From NCBI GenBank assembly GCA_963775695.1, contig CAVZJU010000009.1:248001-312000 (forward strand): DNA of 64,000 bases. The letters are read 5' to 3'. A program made the position numbers and the translations under genes. This document shows positions 33,145 through 40,886 of this stretch, piece after piece. Numbering within the stretch: the first letter of the stretch is position 1; each line of letters begins with the position of its first letter. Below the pieces are notes generated by a model. That model was not told the origin of the DNA. It searched no databases and was given only the letters and a program-made list of their open reading frames with translations. The stretch comes from DATBLE01 sp963775695 (GTDB lineage Bacteria; Actinomycetota; Thermoleophilia; Gaiellales; Gaiellaceae).

Positions 33145-33927
33145 ACCCTGCCGTCGGTCGTCGATGCGGCCTGGGTGGCGGACCACCTCGGCGAGGACGG
33201 GCTGATGCTCGCCGACGTCCGTGGGCCGAACGCCCATATCCGCGGCCACGTGCCGGGCTCGATTCCGCTCGTGCTCGGGTCGCCGGCGCCGGTCACCGAC
33301 CGCGCCGTGCTCGAGGAGCTCGCGTCCGAGGTGGGGTTGCGCCTGCGCCGCCACGGGGTCACCGGCGAGGAGCGGCTCGTCCTCTACGACGGCGGCGACT
33401 GCATCGGCGCATGCTCGTCGTACCAGCTCGCCGCGCTCGCCGGACATCCGTCGGTGGCGGTGATGGCAGGAGGGCTGAAGTCATGGCAAGGTGAGCTCGA
33501 ACAGGGGGTGGCGGAGTTGGAGAAGAACCGGAACGAGCTCGACCCGAGGTTCGAGGCGGTGCCGACCTTCGAGGAGCTGGCGGGGCGGCTGGACGATCCC
33601 GAGCTGACGATCGTCGACGTCCGGCGCGAGGACGAGTTCACCGGCAAGGGCGGATATCCGTGCGATCCGCGCCAGGGCCACATCCCGGGCGCGCGGAACA
33701 TCGAGGCGGGCGACCTGTTCGCCTCGCCCGGCGTGCCGCTGGCGCCTGAGGCGATCCGCGACCTGGTCGGCCTCGCCGAGGGCGCGGAGATCGTCGCCTA
33801 CTGCCACTCCGGCTCGCGCTCGGCCGTCGCCGCGATGGCGCTCCGTGCGGCCGGCTACCGCGCCCGGAACTACCCCGGATCGTGGCACGAGTGGTCGCGC
33901 CACGACGAGCTCCCGCTGGAGCGCTAG
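33118..33927 (+). CDS. two-domain sulfurtransferase (rhodanese family)
   Basis: 269 residues. Two rhodanese domains are seen: the first (about 10-120) has LMLADVRGPNAHIRGHVPGS and LVLYDGGDCIGAC; the second (about 145-265) has IVDVRREDEFTG, GHIPGARNIEAGDLF and the active loop VAYCHSGSRSAVAAMAL with the catalytic Cys. It transfers sulfur from thiosulfate or 3-mercaptopyruvate to a thiol acceptor. The N-terminal leader is the repeated element described at 33118. A perfect hairpin follows the stop. Confidence 0.9.
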   Translation: MRDEAEGVSTLPSVVDAAWVADHLGEDGLMLADVRGPNAHIRGHVPGSIPLVLGSPAPVTDRAVLEELASEVGLRLRRHGVTGEERLVLYDGGDCIGACSSYQLAALAGHPSVAVMAGGLKSWQGELEQGVAELEKNRNELDPRFEAVPTFEELAGRLDDPELTIVDVRREDEFTGKGGYPCDPRQGHIPGARNIEAGDLFASPGVPLAPEAIRDLVGLAEGAEIVAYCHSGSRSAVAAMALRAAGYRARNYPGSWHEWSRHDELPLER

Positions 33928-33931
33928 TGGG

Positions 33932-33960
33932 AGGGACAGACCCCTGCGGGGTCTGTCCCT
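33932..33960. terminator. perfect 13-bp palindrome between convergent genes
   Basis: AGGGACAGACCCC, three bases TGC, then GGGGTCTGTCCCT. It lies 4 nt after the rhodanese stop and 9 nt before the stop of the gene on the other strand, so it can work as a two-way terminator. Related sequences occur at 29998 and 35584. Confidence 0.65.
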
Positions 33961-33969
33961 GAAAGACGC

Positions 33970-34509
33970 TCAGACCGCCACCGCCGGGCTGTAGAGCGCG
34001 GCGCTCGGCTTCACGAAGCTCGCGATCCGCGACGAGTCCATCAGCCAGTTCGACTCCCAGGTGCGCCGGCCGTCGAACGAGAAGAACTGCTCCCACTTGA
34101 GCGTGTCATCGTCGATCACCGTCCACTCGTAGCGCACGCGCACGTGGACGCCCATGACGATGTCGTCGCACTCGAAACGGCCGATGCCGTCGTCCTCGAA
34201 ACGGCCGACGACCGGCTCGTCGAGGACGCCCGGGTTCGATGCCGACACCCACCAGATGCGCCAGAGCGCGGTCTTCGGCTCGAACAGCCGCAGCGTGAAC
34301 CCCTCGAACTCGGGACCGCCGGGGAAGTCCGGCGCCGAGTAGGTGTCGATGTTCCCGAGGCCGCCGATGATCGGCCGCGCCTCGCAGGTCGCTTCGAACT
34401 CGACCCACTCGTCGTCACCCGGGACGACCATGTTGACCCGCTTGCGGTTGGCGATCCGCCAGGCCCCGAAGAAGAAGTCGAAGTCGTGGCGGCCGTCCTT
34501 GTTCCCCAT
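33970..34509 (-). CDS. hypothetical protein, DUF1579-like
   Basis: 179 residues, no signal peptide. It begins with FDFFFGAWRIANRKRV and contains GGLGNIDTYSAPDFPGG, FTLRLFEPKTALWRIWWVS and WEQFFSFDGRRTWESNWLMD, an order like the DUF1579 beta-barrel proteins. Function unknown. The ATG follows AAAGGAGCGCGG, a proper ribosome site, unlike many neighbours. It diverges from the WYL regulator, so autoregulation of that shared region is possible. Confidence 0.75.
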   Translation of the reverse strand: MGNKDGRHDFDFFFGAWRIANRKRVNMVVPGDDEWVEFEATCEARPIIGGLGNIDTYSAPDFPGGPEFEGFTLRLFEPKTALWRIWWVSASNPGVLDEPVVGRFEDDGIGRFECDDIVMGVHVRVRYEWTVIDDDTLKWEQFFSFDGRRTWESNWLMDSSRIASFVKPSAALYSPAVAV

Positions 34510-34642
34510 GTCCGCGCTCCTTTGCTCCGATTCAGAACAGCATCGGTGCCAAGGCTTCAGCCTGGCTCCGATCCCCTGTCGACCGCCACCCTACGAGCTA
34601 TTGAGGACATTTTTTGTCCGCAGCCGTGCTTGAATCCCAGGC

Positions 34643-35578
34643 ATCTCGCGTCCGGCCTCCCGACTGCTCTCGTTCCTCGAGCTGCTGCAGAGCCGCCCCG
34701 TCGTGGACGGACGCTCGGCGGCGACCGACCTCGGAGTGACCGAGCGGACGATCCGCCGCTATGCCGTCGCCCTGCACGACATCGGCATTCCCGTCGAAGG
34801 CCAGCCCGGTGTCGGCGGTGGCTATCGACTGCGGGCCGGGACCCGGCTGCCGCCGCTGATGCTCTCCGACGACGAGGCGACCGCGGTCGCGGTCGGCCTG
34901 GTGGTAGCTGAACGGCGCGGAATCGCCGCGGGCCAGGCGCTGACGAAGATCACGCGCGTCCTGCCGGAGCGGCTCGCCAGGCGGATCGAGCGCCTGAGCG
35001 ACGAGGTCAGCTTCCTGGGCGAACCTGCATCGGCGCCGCCCACCTCGAGCGAGACGCTGCTGGCGATCGCCGAGGCGGTCCGGCGGAGACGCTGCCTCGA
35101 GATCGACTACGTGCGGAGCGACGGAACGCCGAGCACGCGCGTGATCGAGCCGGTCGGCCTCGTCGCCCGGCGCGGGCGCTGGTACATCCCGGCGCACGAC
35201 CGGGCCAGCGACGAGCTGAGGACGTTCCGGGCGGACCGCATCGGCCGCGCCGTGATCGGGCAGCCGGGCCGCCCGCGCGAGCACGACTTCGATCCGGCCG
35301 CCCACGTCGTGCGGATGCTCGCGCGGCTGCCCTACGAGTGGCGGATCGAGGTCCGGTTCGACGCTCCGCTCGAGGACGTCTCGAGGCGGGTCTCGCCGGC
35401 GGTCGCCGAGCTGACGGCGGACGGCGACGGCACCAGGCTGGAGATGGGTGCCGACTCCCTCGAATGGGCTGCGGGCTTCCTGGCGGGCCTCGGCGCGGAC
35501 TTCCGGGTCGTCCGCCCGGACGAGCTGCGGCTCTGTCTGGCGGATCTGTCCGCCCGGCTCGCGCACGCAGCGAAGTAG
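34643..35578 (+). CDS. HTH-WYL transcriptional regulator (start codon uncertain)
   Basis: About 310 residues. The N-terminal HTH reads ASRLLSFLELLQSRPVV and TDLGVTERTIRRYAVAL, followed by a WYL domain with RRCLEIDYVRSDG, VIEPVGLVARRGRWYIPAHD and a C-terminal WCX region. The first canonical start, GTG 34703, would delete the first helix of the HTH. The frame is open to 34634 without ATG, GTG or TTG; ATC 34643 lines up with the expected start and has TTGAAT 7 nt upstream. A rare start or a base error is likely. Confidence 0.83.
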   Translation: MSRPASRLLSFLELLQSRPVVDGRSAATDLGVTERTIRRYAVALHDIGIPVEGQPGVGGGYRLRAGTRLPPLMLSDDEATAVAVGLVVAERRGIAAGQALTKITRVLPERLARRIERLSDEVSFLGEPASAPPTSSETLLAIAEAVRRRRCLEIDYVRSDGTPSTRVIEPVGLVARRGRWYIPAHDRASDELRTFRADRIGRAVIGQPGRPREHDFDPAAHVVRMLARLPYEWRIEVRFDAPLEDVSRRVSPAVAELTADGDGTRLEMGADSLEWAAGFLAGLGADFRVVRPDELRLCLADLSARLAHAAK

Positions 35579-35583
35579 GCCGT

Positions 35584-35611
35584 TCCCGCAGGGGCTGTCA
35601 GACCCTGGCGG
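35584..35611. terminator. imperfect hairpin between convergent genes
   Basis: CCCGCAGGG and CCCTGGCGGG pair around GCTGTCAGA between the WYL stop at 35578 and the amidotransferase stop at 35598, partly inside the latter. It is a plausible two-way terminator and resembles the GGGTCTGTC-type elements nearby. Confidence 0.45.
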
Positions 35612-36392
35612 GCGCGGCCGCCCGCTCGGCTGCTTCCACGAACGCGCCGCAGAGCCGTCGGCCGAGCTCGTTCCACTCGCCGATCCGCTCCTGCGTCTCG
35701 GCCCACAGCGCAGCACCGTCGAGGTCGAGCGGGAAATCGTCCTTGTCGTCCAGCCACGAGCGAACGTTTCGGAGCGTGACCTCGGCGTGGAACTGGATCC
35801 CCCAGGCGGCCTCGCCGAGGCGGTACGCCTGATTGCAGCGGGCGCTGCGGGCGAGCTCCTCGGCGGCCGCCGGCAGGTCGTACGTGTAGTAGTGCCAGCC
35901 GAACGCGTCGAAGCGTTCGGGCAGGCCGCCGAAGACGGGATCGCCCGCGGCCGACGCCGACAGCTCGACGGGGAGCCAACCGATCTCGGGACCATCGGGA
36001 ACCGGGTAGACCGCCGCGCCGTCGGCCTTGGCGATCAGCTGGATGCCGAGACAGACGCCGAGCAGCGGGACCTCACGGTCGAGCAGCTCGCGGATGAATT
36101 CGTTCTCGTCGCGAAGCCACGGGTGGTGCTCGTCCTGGTCGGCGTGCATCGAGCCGCCGAGGACGATGACCGCGCCATAGTCGTCGAGCGGCCGCGGAGC
36201 GGGGGTGCCCCACGCGAGGCTCCACTCCTCGTAGCGGTGTCCCGCCTCCTCGACCACCTCGGCGAACACTCCTCCACGGGCGTTCGTCCCGTGGATGACC
36301 GCGAGGACGTTGATGCCTTCGGCATCGCGACATCGCCTCGCACCAACCTCGACAGCTTCGCTGTCGGCTTTGTGCTCGGTTTCGTCTCTCAT
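35598..36392 (-). CDS. class I glutamine amidotransferase-like protein
   Basis: 264 residues. After an extended tag (MRDETEHKADSEAVEVGARR) the GATase-1 domain begins at about residue 28 with VLAVIHGTNARGG. The triad fits Cys in VPLLGVCLGIQLIA, His and Glu in WGIQFHAEVTL. Relatives include stand-alone GMP-synthase-like and gamma-glutamyl hydrolase proteins; the target is unknown. The ATG overlaps the DUF72 stop as ATGA. The N-terminal 29 residues come from the longest copy of the repeated element. Confidence 0.85.
   Translation of the reverse strand: MRDETEHKADSEAVEVGARRCRDAEGINVLAVIHGTNARGGVFAEVVEEAGHRYEEWSLAWGTPAPRPLDDYGAVIVLGGSMHADQDEHHPWLRDENEFIRELLDREVPLLGVCLGIQLIAKADGAAVYPVPDGPEIGWLPVELSASAAGDPVFGGLPERFDAFGWHYYTYDLPAAAEELARSARCNQAYRLGEAAWGIQFHAEVTLRNVRSWLDDKDDFPLDLDGAALWAETQERIGEWNELGRRLCGAFVEAAERAAAPARV
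36305..36392 (-). repeat. in-frame N-terminal repeat, copy 3 (longest form)
   Basis: About 88 nt starting ATGAGAGACGAAACCGAG. It holds two small hairpins, CGACAGC-GAA-GCTGTCG and GATGCC-GAA-GGCATC, and ends AACGTC. Copies 1 and 2 look like shorter derivatives lacking the middle. Confidence 0.7.
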
Positions 36393-37258
36393 ATGGTCAA
36401 CTCTAGCTGGCCGGTTTTCGGCGGCTCGAGGCCGCCCGTGGCCGGGATTCCGTGCTCGTCGAGCAGCCCGCGGAGGATGGTCGCGCTGCGCGGCGCGTAG
36501 TCGGCGCGATTGTTGTTCATCAGCGCGTAGACCTCGTCGGAGCGCTCTGCCAGGCCGGCCAGCGGCTCGACCCACTCGGCCAGCTCCTCCGCCGAATACA
36601 TCCAGTCGAAGCGCTCGGCCGACGACTTCGCGTTCCGGATGTTCCAGGTCTTCCAGTTCCGGCCGTGGAAACGAACGTAGGCGACCGGGTGCGTGGCGGC
36701 GGCGATCCGCGGGATCACGTTGCTCGCCCGGGTGCGCGGCGAGTCGACGGAGACGTACGCGAGCCCGTGGCGCTCGAGGAAGGAGAACGTGTCGGCGCGC
36801 TCGTCCTCCTCCAGCCACGAGCGGTGACGGAACTCGATCAACGGGACCAGCGGGTCGAGCAGCGGGCCGACGGCGGCCAACTCCTCGAGCGCCTCGCGCG
36901 ACTTCTTCACGCGCGGGTGGTACTGGAGGAGGACACCGCGCAGCTTCCCTGAGGCCTCCAGCGGCGCCAATGCTTCGCGGAACTCGCGGAACGCGGTCTC
37001 GCGGTCTGCTTCCTCGTGCCCGGTCATGCCCTTGCTCGCCTTGGCGTGGAAGACGAACCCGTCGGGTGTCCGCTCGGCCCACTTCTGGGCCGTCTCCGGC
37101 GCCGGCAGCCGGTAGAAGGGCGAGTCGACCTCGACCGTGTCGAAGCGCTCGGCGTAGTACGCGAGGCGAGCGGCCGGCGAGGAGACCCCGCGCGGATACC
37201 AGTGCTTGACCAGGCCCTCGTCGGCCCAGCTGCACGTGCCCAGCCGGATGGTCGCCAC
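36389..37258 (-). CDS. DUF72 family protein (YecE-like)
   Basis: 289 residues forming a TIM-barrel-like DUF72 domain: IRLGTCSWADEGLVKHWYP, FDTVEVDSPFYRLPAPET, FVFHAKASKGMTGH, LRGVLLQYHPRVKKS, FRHRSWL and VYALMNNNRADYAPRSA. Its biochemical role is not established; homologs occur widely and some lie near DNA-repair genes. GTG 37258 has TAAGTT exactly 6 nt upstream. It is coupled to the amidotransferase downstream. Confidence 0.9.
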   Translation of the reverse strand: MATIRLGTCSWADEGLVKHWYPRGVSSPAARLAYYAERFDTVEVDSPFYRLPAPETAQKWAERTPDGFVFHAKASKGMTGHEEADRETAFREFREALAPLEASGKLRGVLLQYHPRVKKSREALEELAAVGPLLDPLVPLIEFRHRSWLEEDERADTFSFLERHGLAYVSVDSPRTRASNVIPRIAAATHPVAYVRFHGRNWKTWNIRNAKSSAERFDWMYSAEELAEWVEPLAGLAERSDEVYALMNNNRADYAPRSATILRGLLDEHGIPATGGLEPPKTGQLELTI

Positions 37259-37264
37259 GGCCGC

Positions 37265-37270
37265 AACTTA
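37265..37270 (-). promoter_or_regulatory. -10 box (TAAGTT) before the DUF72 gene
   Basis: TAAGTT lies 6 nt before GTG 37258 on the minus strand, predicting a leaderless transcript for the DUF72-amidotransferase pair. Confidence 0.55.
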
Positions 37271-37323
37271 GCCTTAACGCAGCCGGGCAGAGCCCGTCCG
37301 CGTTCCACGAGAATCGGGCAGCT

Positions 37324-37329
37324 TACAAT
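37324..37329 (+). promoter_or_regulatory. -10 box (TACAAT) before murI
   Basis: TACAAT lies exactly 6 nt before GTG 37336. With the divergent TAAGTT box 53 nt away, both promoters fit in a 77-nt gap. Confidence 0.6.
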
Positions 37330-37335
37330 CCGCCG

Positions 37336-38190
37336 GTGGACTCGCGCCCCGTCGGCGTCTTTGACTCGGGCATGGGCGGCCTGACCGTCCTGCACGAGTG
37401 CCTCGTGACGATGCCGCACGAGGACTTCGTCTACCTCGGGGACGGTGCGCGGCTCCCGTACGGGCCGCGGCCCTTGCCCGAGGTGGCCCGCTTCGCCCAC
37501 GAGATCGGCTCGTATCTCGAGGGGCAGGGCGTGAAGCTGATCCTCGTCGCGTGCAACTCGGCGACGGCGGCGGCACTGCCGGAGCTCCAGGAGTCGCTGT
37601 CGGTGCCGGTGGTCGGCGTGATCACGCCGGAGGCCCACGCCGCCGTGCAGGCGACGCGCAACCGCCGGATCGGTCTGTTGGCGACGAAGGCGACGGTGGA
37701 GTCCGGACGGTACGAGGAGCTCGTCCGCACGCTCGACGCCGGTGTGCGGGTGCGCTCGATCGCGTGTCCGCGGCTCGTGCCGCTGATCGAGGGCGACGAT
37801 CCGTTCGGGCATGAGACCGTCGAAGCGGTTCGCGAGTACGCCGGGCCGCTGAAGGCGGACGACGTCGACACGGTCATCCTCGGCTGCACACACTATCCAC
37901 TGATCCGGCCGATCTTCCAACGGGTGTTCGGCCGCGGCGTGACGCTCGTCTTCTCGGCAGAGGAGACCGCGCGCGAGGTGGCGGAGACGCTCGGCCGCAA
38001 GGGCATCGAGAACGATTCGCGGCGCGAGGGTACGTATCGCTTCATGACCACGGGCGACACCGAGGTCTTCCGGGTGACGGGCGCGCGGTTCCTCCAGCTG
38101 CCGATCGGCGAGGTGGACCAGGTGCCGGTGGCGGAGCTCGAGCGCACGGCAGTGACAGGCTTGAGCCTGTCACTGCGGGAGACCGCGTGA
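37336..38190 (+). CDS. murI: glutamate racemase
   Basis: 284 residues. The catalytic pair of cysteines lies in ILVACNSATAAAL and VILGCTHYPLI; the N-terminal VGVFDSGMGGLTVL holds the conserved Asp-Ser and YLGDGARLPYG follows. It makes D-glutamate for peptidoglycan. The C-terminus (ERTAVTGLSLSLRETA) is coded by a perfect 13-bp palindrome that probably inserted there. The stop overlaps the rph start by 4 nt. Confidence 0.95.
   Translation: MDSRPVGVFDSGMGGLTVLHECLVTMPHEDFVYLGDGARLPYGPRPLPEVARFAHEIGSYLEGQGVKLILVACNSATAAALPELQESLSVPVVGVITPEAHAAVQATRNRRIGLLATKATVESGRYEELVRTLDAGVRVRSIACPRLVPLIEGDDPFGHETVEAVREYAGPLKADDVDTVILGCTHYPLIRPIFQRVFGRGVTLVFSAEETAREVAETLGRKGIENDSRREGTYRFMTTGDTEVFRVTGARFLQLPIGEVDQVPVAELERTAVTGLSLSLRETA
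38149..38176. repeat. perfect 13-bp palindrome inside the 3' end of murI
   Basis: GCAGTGACAGGCT, two bases TG, then AGCCTGTCACTGC. It codes for TAVTGLSLSL near the end of MurI. It could fold as a strong hairpin in the murI-rph message and slow ribosomes or RNA decay. Confidence 0.7.
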
Positions 38191-38900
38191 GCCGCGCAGA
38201 CGGCCGGCGTCCGGACCAGCTGCGGCCGGTCGAGATCGTCCCCGACTTCCTGGAGCAGCCCCACGGCGCCGTGCTATATGCGCAGGGCAAGACGCGCGTG
38301 CTCTGCACCGCCTCGGTCGAGGAGAACGTCCCGCGCTGGATGTCGGGGCGTGGCGTCGGCTGGATCACGGCGGAGTACTCGCTGCTACCGGCCTCGACCG
38401 GGCAGCGCTCGCAGCGCGAGGCGTCGGCGGGCAAGCAGAAGGGCCGAACCGTCGAGATCCAGCGGCTGATCGGCCGCGCCGTCCGGGCGGTCACCGACTT
38501 CGAGGCGCTCGGGGAGCGGACGCTCTGGCTCGACTGCGACGTCCTCCAGGCGGACGGGGGCACGCGCTGCGCGTCGATCTCGGGCGCCTACGTGGCCGCG
38601 CGCCGCGCGCTGGACCGCTTCGGGCTGGCGAAGGCGATGCCCGACTCGGTCGCGGCCGTCTCGCTGGGCATCGTCGACGGTGAGCTGCTGCTCGACCTCG
38701 ACTACCCGGAGGACTCGGCCGCCGACGTCGACCTGAACGTGGTCATGACCGGCGACGGCCGCCTGGTCGAGGTGCAGGCAACCGCCGAGCGGGTTCCGTT
38801 CGGGCGCGACCAGCTGGACGAGCTGCTCGAGCTCGCCGCCAGGGGCATCGCGATGATCGGAGGCGCACAGCAGGATGCAGTCGCTGCTCCTCGCGCTTGA
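38187..38900 (+). CDS. rph: ribonuclease PH
   Basis: 237 residues, normal length. Motifs are GRRPDQLRPVEI, GKTRVLCTASVEE, TAEYSLLPASTGQRSQREA, GRTVEIQRLIGRAVRAV, TLWLDCDVLQADGGTRCASI and DLNVVMTGDGRLVEVQATAE. It trims tRNA 3' ends phosphorolytically. The GTG start overlaps the murI stop and the 3' end overlaps the mgtC-like gene by 26 nt. A murI-rph-rdgB order is common in actinobacteria. Confidence 0.95.
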   Translation: MSRADGRRPDQLRPVEIVPDFLEQPHGAVLYAQGKTRVLCTASVEENVPRWMSGRGVGWITAEYSLLPASTGQRSQREASAGKQKGRTVEIQRLIGRAVRAVTDFEALGERTLWLDCDVLQADGGTRCASISGAYVAARRALDRFGLAKAMPDSVAAVSLGIVDGELLLDLDYPEDSAADVDLNVVMTGDGRLVEVQATAERVPFGRDQLDELLELAARGIAMIGGAQQDAVAAPRA

Positions 38901-39543
38901 CCCGGGCCTGTCGTGGTTCGAGGCCTTCGTGCGGATCGGGGCGGCCGCGGGGCTGGGCGGAATCGTCGGGCTGGAGCGGGAGCTGGACGAGCAGGCCGCC
39001 GGCCTGCGCACTCACATGCTGGTCGCCGTCGGATCCGCGCTGTTCACCCTGGTCGGCGCCTACGGGTTCTCGGATTTTCCCGCGGTACGGGTCGACCCGA
39101 CCCGCGTCGCCGCGCAGGTCGTGACCGGTATCGGCTTCCTCGGCGCCGGCCTGATCTTTCGCCAGGGCTTCACCATTCGCGGCCTGACCACCGCCGCCAG
39201 CCTCTGGCTCGTCGCCGCGATCGGGATGGCCGCCGGCGCGGGCTTCTGGATGGGCGCGGTGATCACGACCGTCTTCGCGCTGATCAGTCTCCGGCCGCTG
39301 GAGTGGATGAAGGAATTCGCGCTGCCGCAGCGCGTCGGCTCCAGCATGGTCGTGCAGCTGAAGCAGGACGGCACTGCGGGGGACGTCCTCGACGCCCTCG
39401 AGCGGGCCGGCGACCTGCTGGCGCTCCGGCGGGACGGCGCCCGGCTCGAGATCGAGCTGCGGATCGACCGGGACGCCCGCAGCCGGGCGCTCGACCGGGT
39501 CGCCGAGCTCCCGCAGGTGGAGGAGGCACGCTGGCGAGGCTGA
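38875..39543 (+). CDS. MgtC/SapB family membrane protein
   Basis: 222 residues. Four to five helices: the first family block is IGAAAGLGGIVGLERELDEQ, then GLRTHMLVAVGSALFTLVG, VVTGIGFLGAGLIFRQG and RGLTTAASLWLVAAIGMAAG, all hallmarks of MgtC. The C-terminal 70 residues form a small ACT-like domain. MgtC proteins help cope with low Mg2+ and modulate the ATP synthase in some bacteria. It is wedged between rph and rdgB with overlaps on both sides. Confidence 0.9.
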   Translation: MQSLLLALDPGLSWFEAFVRIGAAAGLGGIVGLERELDEQAAGLRTHMLVAVGSALFTLVGAYGFSDFPAVRVDPTRVAAQVVTGIGFLGAGLIFRQGFTIRGLTTAASLWLVAAIGMAAGAGFWMGAVITTVFALISLRPLEWMKEFALPQRVGSSMVVQLKQDGTAGDVLDALERAGDLLALRRDGARLEIELRIDRDARSRALDRVAELPQVEEARWRG

Positions 39544-40109
39544 TTCTCTGCTCCCGGAACGGGCACAAACTGGAAGAGCTCCGGACGGCACTCCCGGAGT
39601 GGGCGATCGGGCTCCTCGACGGCGACGACTATCCACACGAGGACGGCGACACGTATCACGCCAACGCCCGGCTCAAGGCGCTGTACGGCCGCGAGGAGGT
39701 CGGCCCGGACGACGCCTGGGTGGTCGGCGAGGACTCGGGGATCGAGGTCGACGCGCTGGGCGGCGAGCCGGGCGTCCATTCCGCCCGCTGGGCCGAGAGC
39801 GGCCGGCAGCACCTGCACCTGCTCGAGCGGCTCGGCGACGCGACCGACCGCCACGCGCGGATGATCGCCCACATGGTCGCGATCGCCCCCGACGGCCGCG
39901 AGGTGGACGCGGTCGGCGTGCTCGAAGGCGAGATCGCGGCCGAGCCGCGCGGCACCGGAGGATTCGGCTACGACCCGGTCTTCGTCCCGGAAGGGGAGAC
40001 GCGGACGGTCGCGGAGCTCGGCGACGACTGGAAGCGCGTCAACTCCCACCGCGGTCGCGCGGCGGCGGCGCTCAGGGCCGCGTTGGAGCACGCGATCGCC
40101 GCCAGTTGA
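39531..40109 (+). CDS. rdgB: XTP/dITP pyrophosphatase (RdgB/HAM1), apparent CTG start
   Basis: About 192 residues. Family motifs are LARLILCSRNGHKLEELRTAL, WVVGEDSGIEVDALGGEPG, GFGYDPVFVPEGET and VNSHRGRAAAAL. The enzyme removes non-canonical purine triphosphates. No ATG, GTG or TTG opens the conserved N-terminus; CTG 39531 is 4 nt after GGAGGAGG and gives the expected MARLILCSRN-like start. The gene overlaps mgtC by 13 nt and, at its 3' end, the convergent YihY gene by 38 nt. Confidence 0.9.
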   Translation: MARLILCSRNGHKLEELRTALPEWAIGLLDGDDYPHEDGDTYHANARLKALYGREEVGPDDAWVVGEDSGIEVDALGGEPGVHSARWAESGRQHLHLLERLGDATDRHARMIAHMVAIAPDGREVDAVGVLEGEIAAEPRGTGGFGYDPVFVPEGETRTVAELGDDWKRVNSHRGRAAAALRAALEHAIAAS

Positions 40110-40866
40110 CCTCGGCACCGAACACGATCACGTTCGCCATCACGTAGAGCCAGATCAAGAGCAGGAGCGGGCCCCCGATCACCTGGGCGGACGGGTTGTG
40201 CCTCGAGAAGCCGAGGAAGATCGGGAGCACCTGGAATGTGGCCTCCAGGGCGACCGTGGCGACGAGCGCGCCCGGCAGGACATCCGGCAGCGTCAGCTGG
40301 ACGTTGGTCAGGAAGCGGTAGGCGCTGATCAGGAAGATGAAGATCGCGAGCGACGAGACCAGCACCGACACGGCGTGCGCGACGACCGTGTTCGCGAGGA
40401 ACCCCGGCGCGAAGCGGTCGAGCGTGTGCGCCCCGACCCCTCCCACGAGAAGTCCGACGAAGAGGGTGACCAGCCCGACGAGCATGAACAGGGTCGCCCG
40501 CGCCTTGCCGTGGAGGAACGAGCGGTTCGGCCGGTCGTAGACGATGTTGAACGCCGATTCGAGCACGCTGAACAGCGAGAGCGACGACCAGAGCAGGAAC
40601 GCGGCGCCGATCAGGCCGAGGGAGGTGGCGTTCCGCCGGATCTTGTCGACGCCGCTGACGATGCTGGACACCGACGCGCTCGGGAACACCTTCTGCAGTT
40701 CCTCGACAAAGTAGCTCGACTCGGTCGTCCGGCCGCCGAGGCCGAGCAGGGCGAGGGCGAGGAAGATCAGCGGGACGAACGAGAGCAGCGCGAAGTAGGC
40801 GATCATCGCCGCCAGGTGCGTTCCCCGGTCGGCGAAGAACTTCGAGAACGTTTCGCGAATATGCAC
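40072..40866 (-). CDS. YihY/BrkB-family inner membrane protein
   Basis: 264 residues with six helices. Family signatures are THLAAMIAYFALLSFVPLIF near the N-terminus, SLSLFSVLESAFNIVYD and DVLPGALVATVALEATFQV, with GGPLLLLIWLYVMANVIVFGAEVN near the end. The family was once named RNase BN by mistake; its role in the envelope is unclear. GTG 40866 sits close to the divergent start at 40887. It overlaps rdgB tail-to-tail. Confidence 0.9.
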   Translation of the reverse strand: MHIRETFSKFFADRGTHLAAMIAYFALLSFVPLIFLALALLGLGGRTTESSYFVEELQKVFPSASVSSIVSGVDKIRRNATSLGLIGAAFLLWSSLSLFSVLESAFNIVYDRPNRSFLHGKARATLFMLVGLVTLFVGLLVGGVGAHTLDRFAPGFLANTVVAHAVSVLVSSLAIFIFLISAYRFLTNVQLTLPDVLPGALVATVALEATFQVLPIFLGFSRHNPSAQVIGGPLLLLIWLYVMANVIVFGAEVNWRRSRAPTRP

Positions 40867-40886
40867 TGTGTTAGCGTTTGCCGCCC

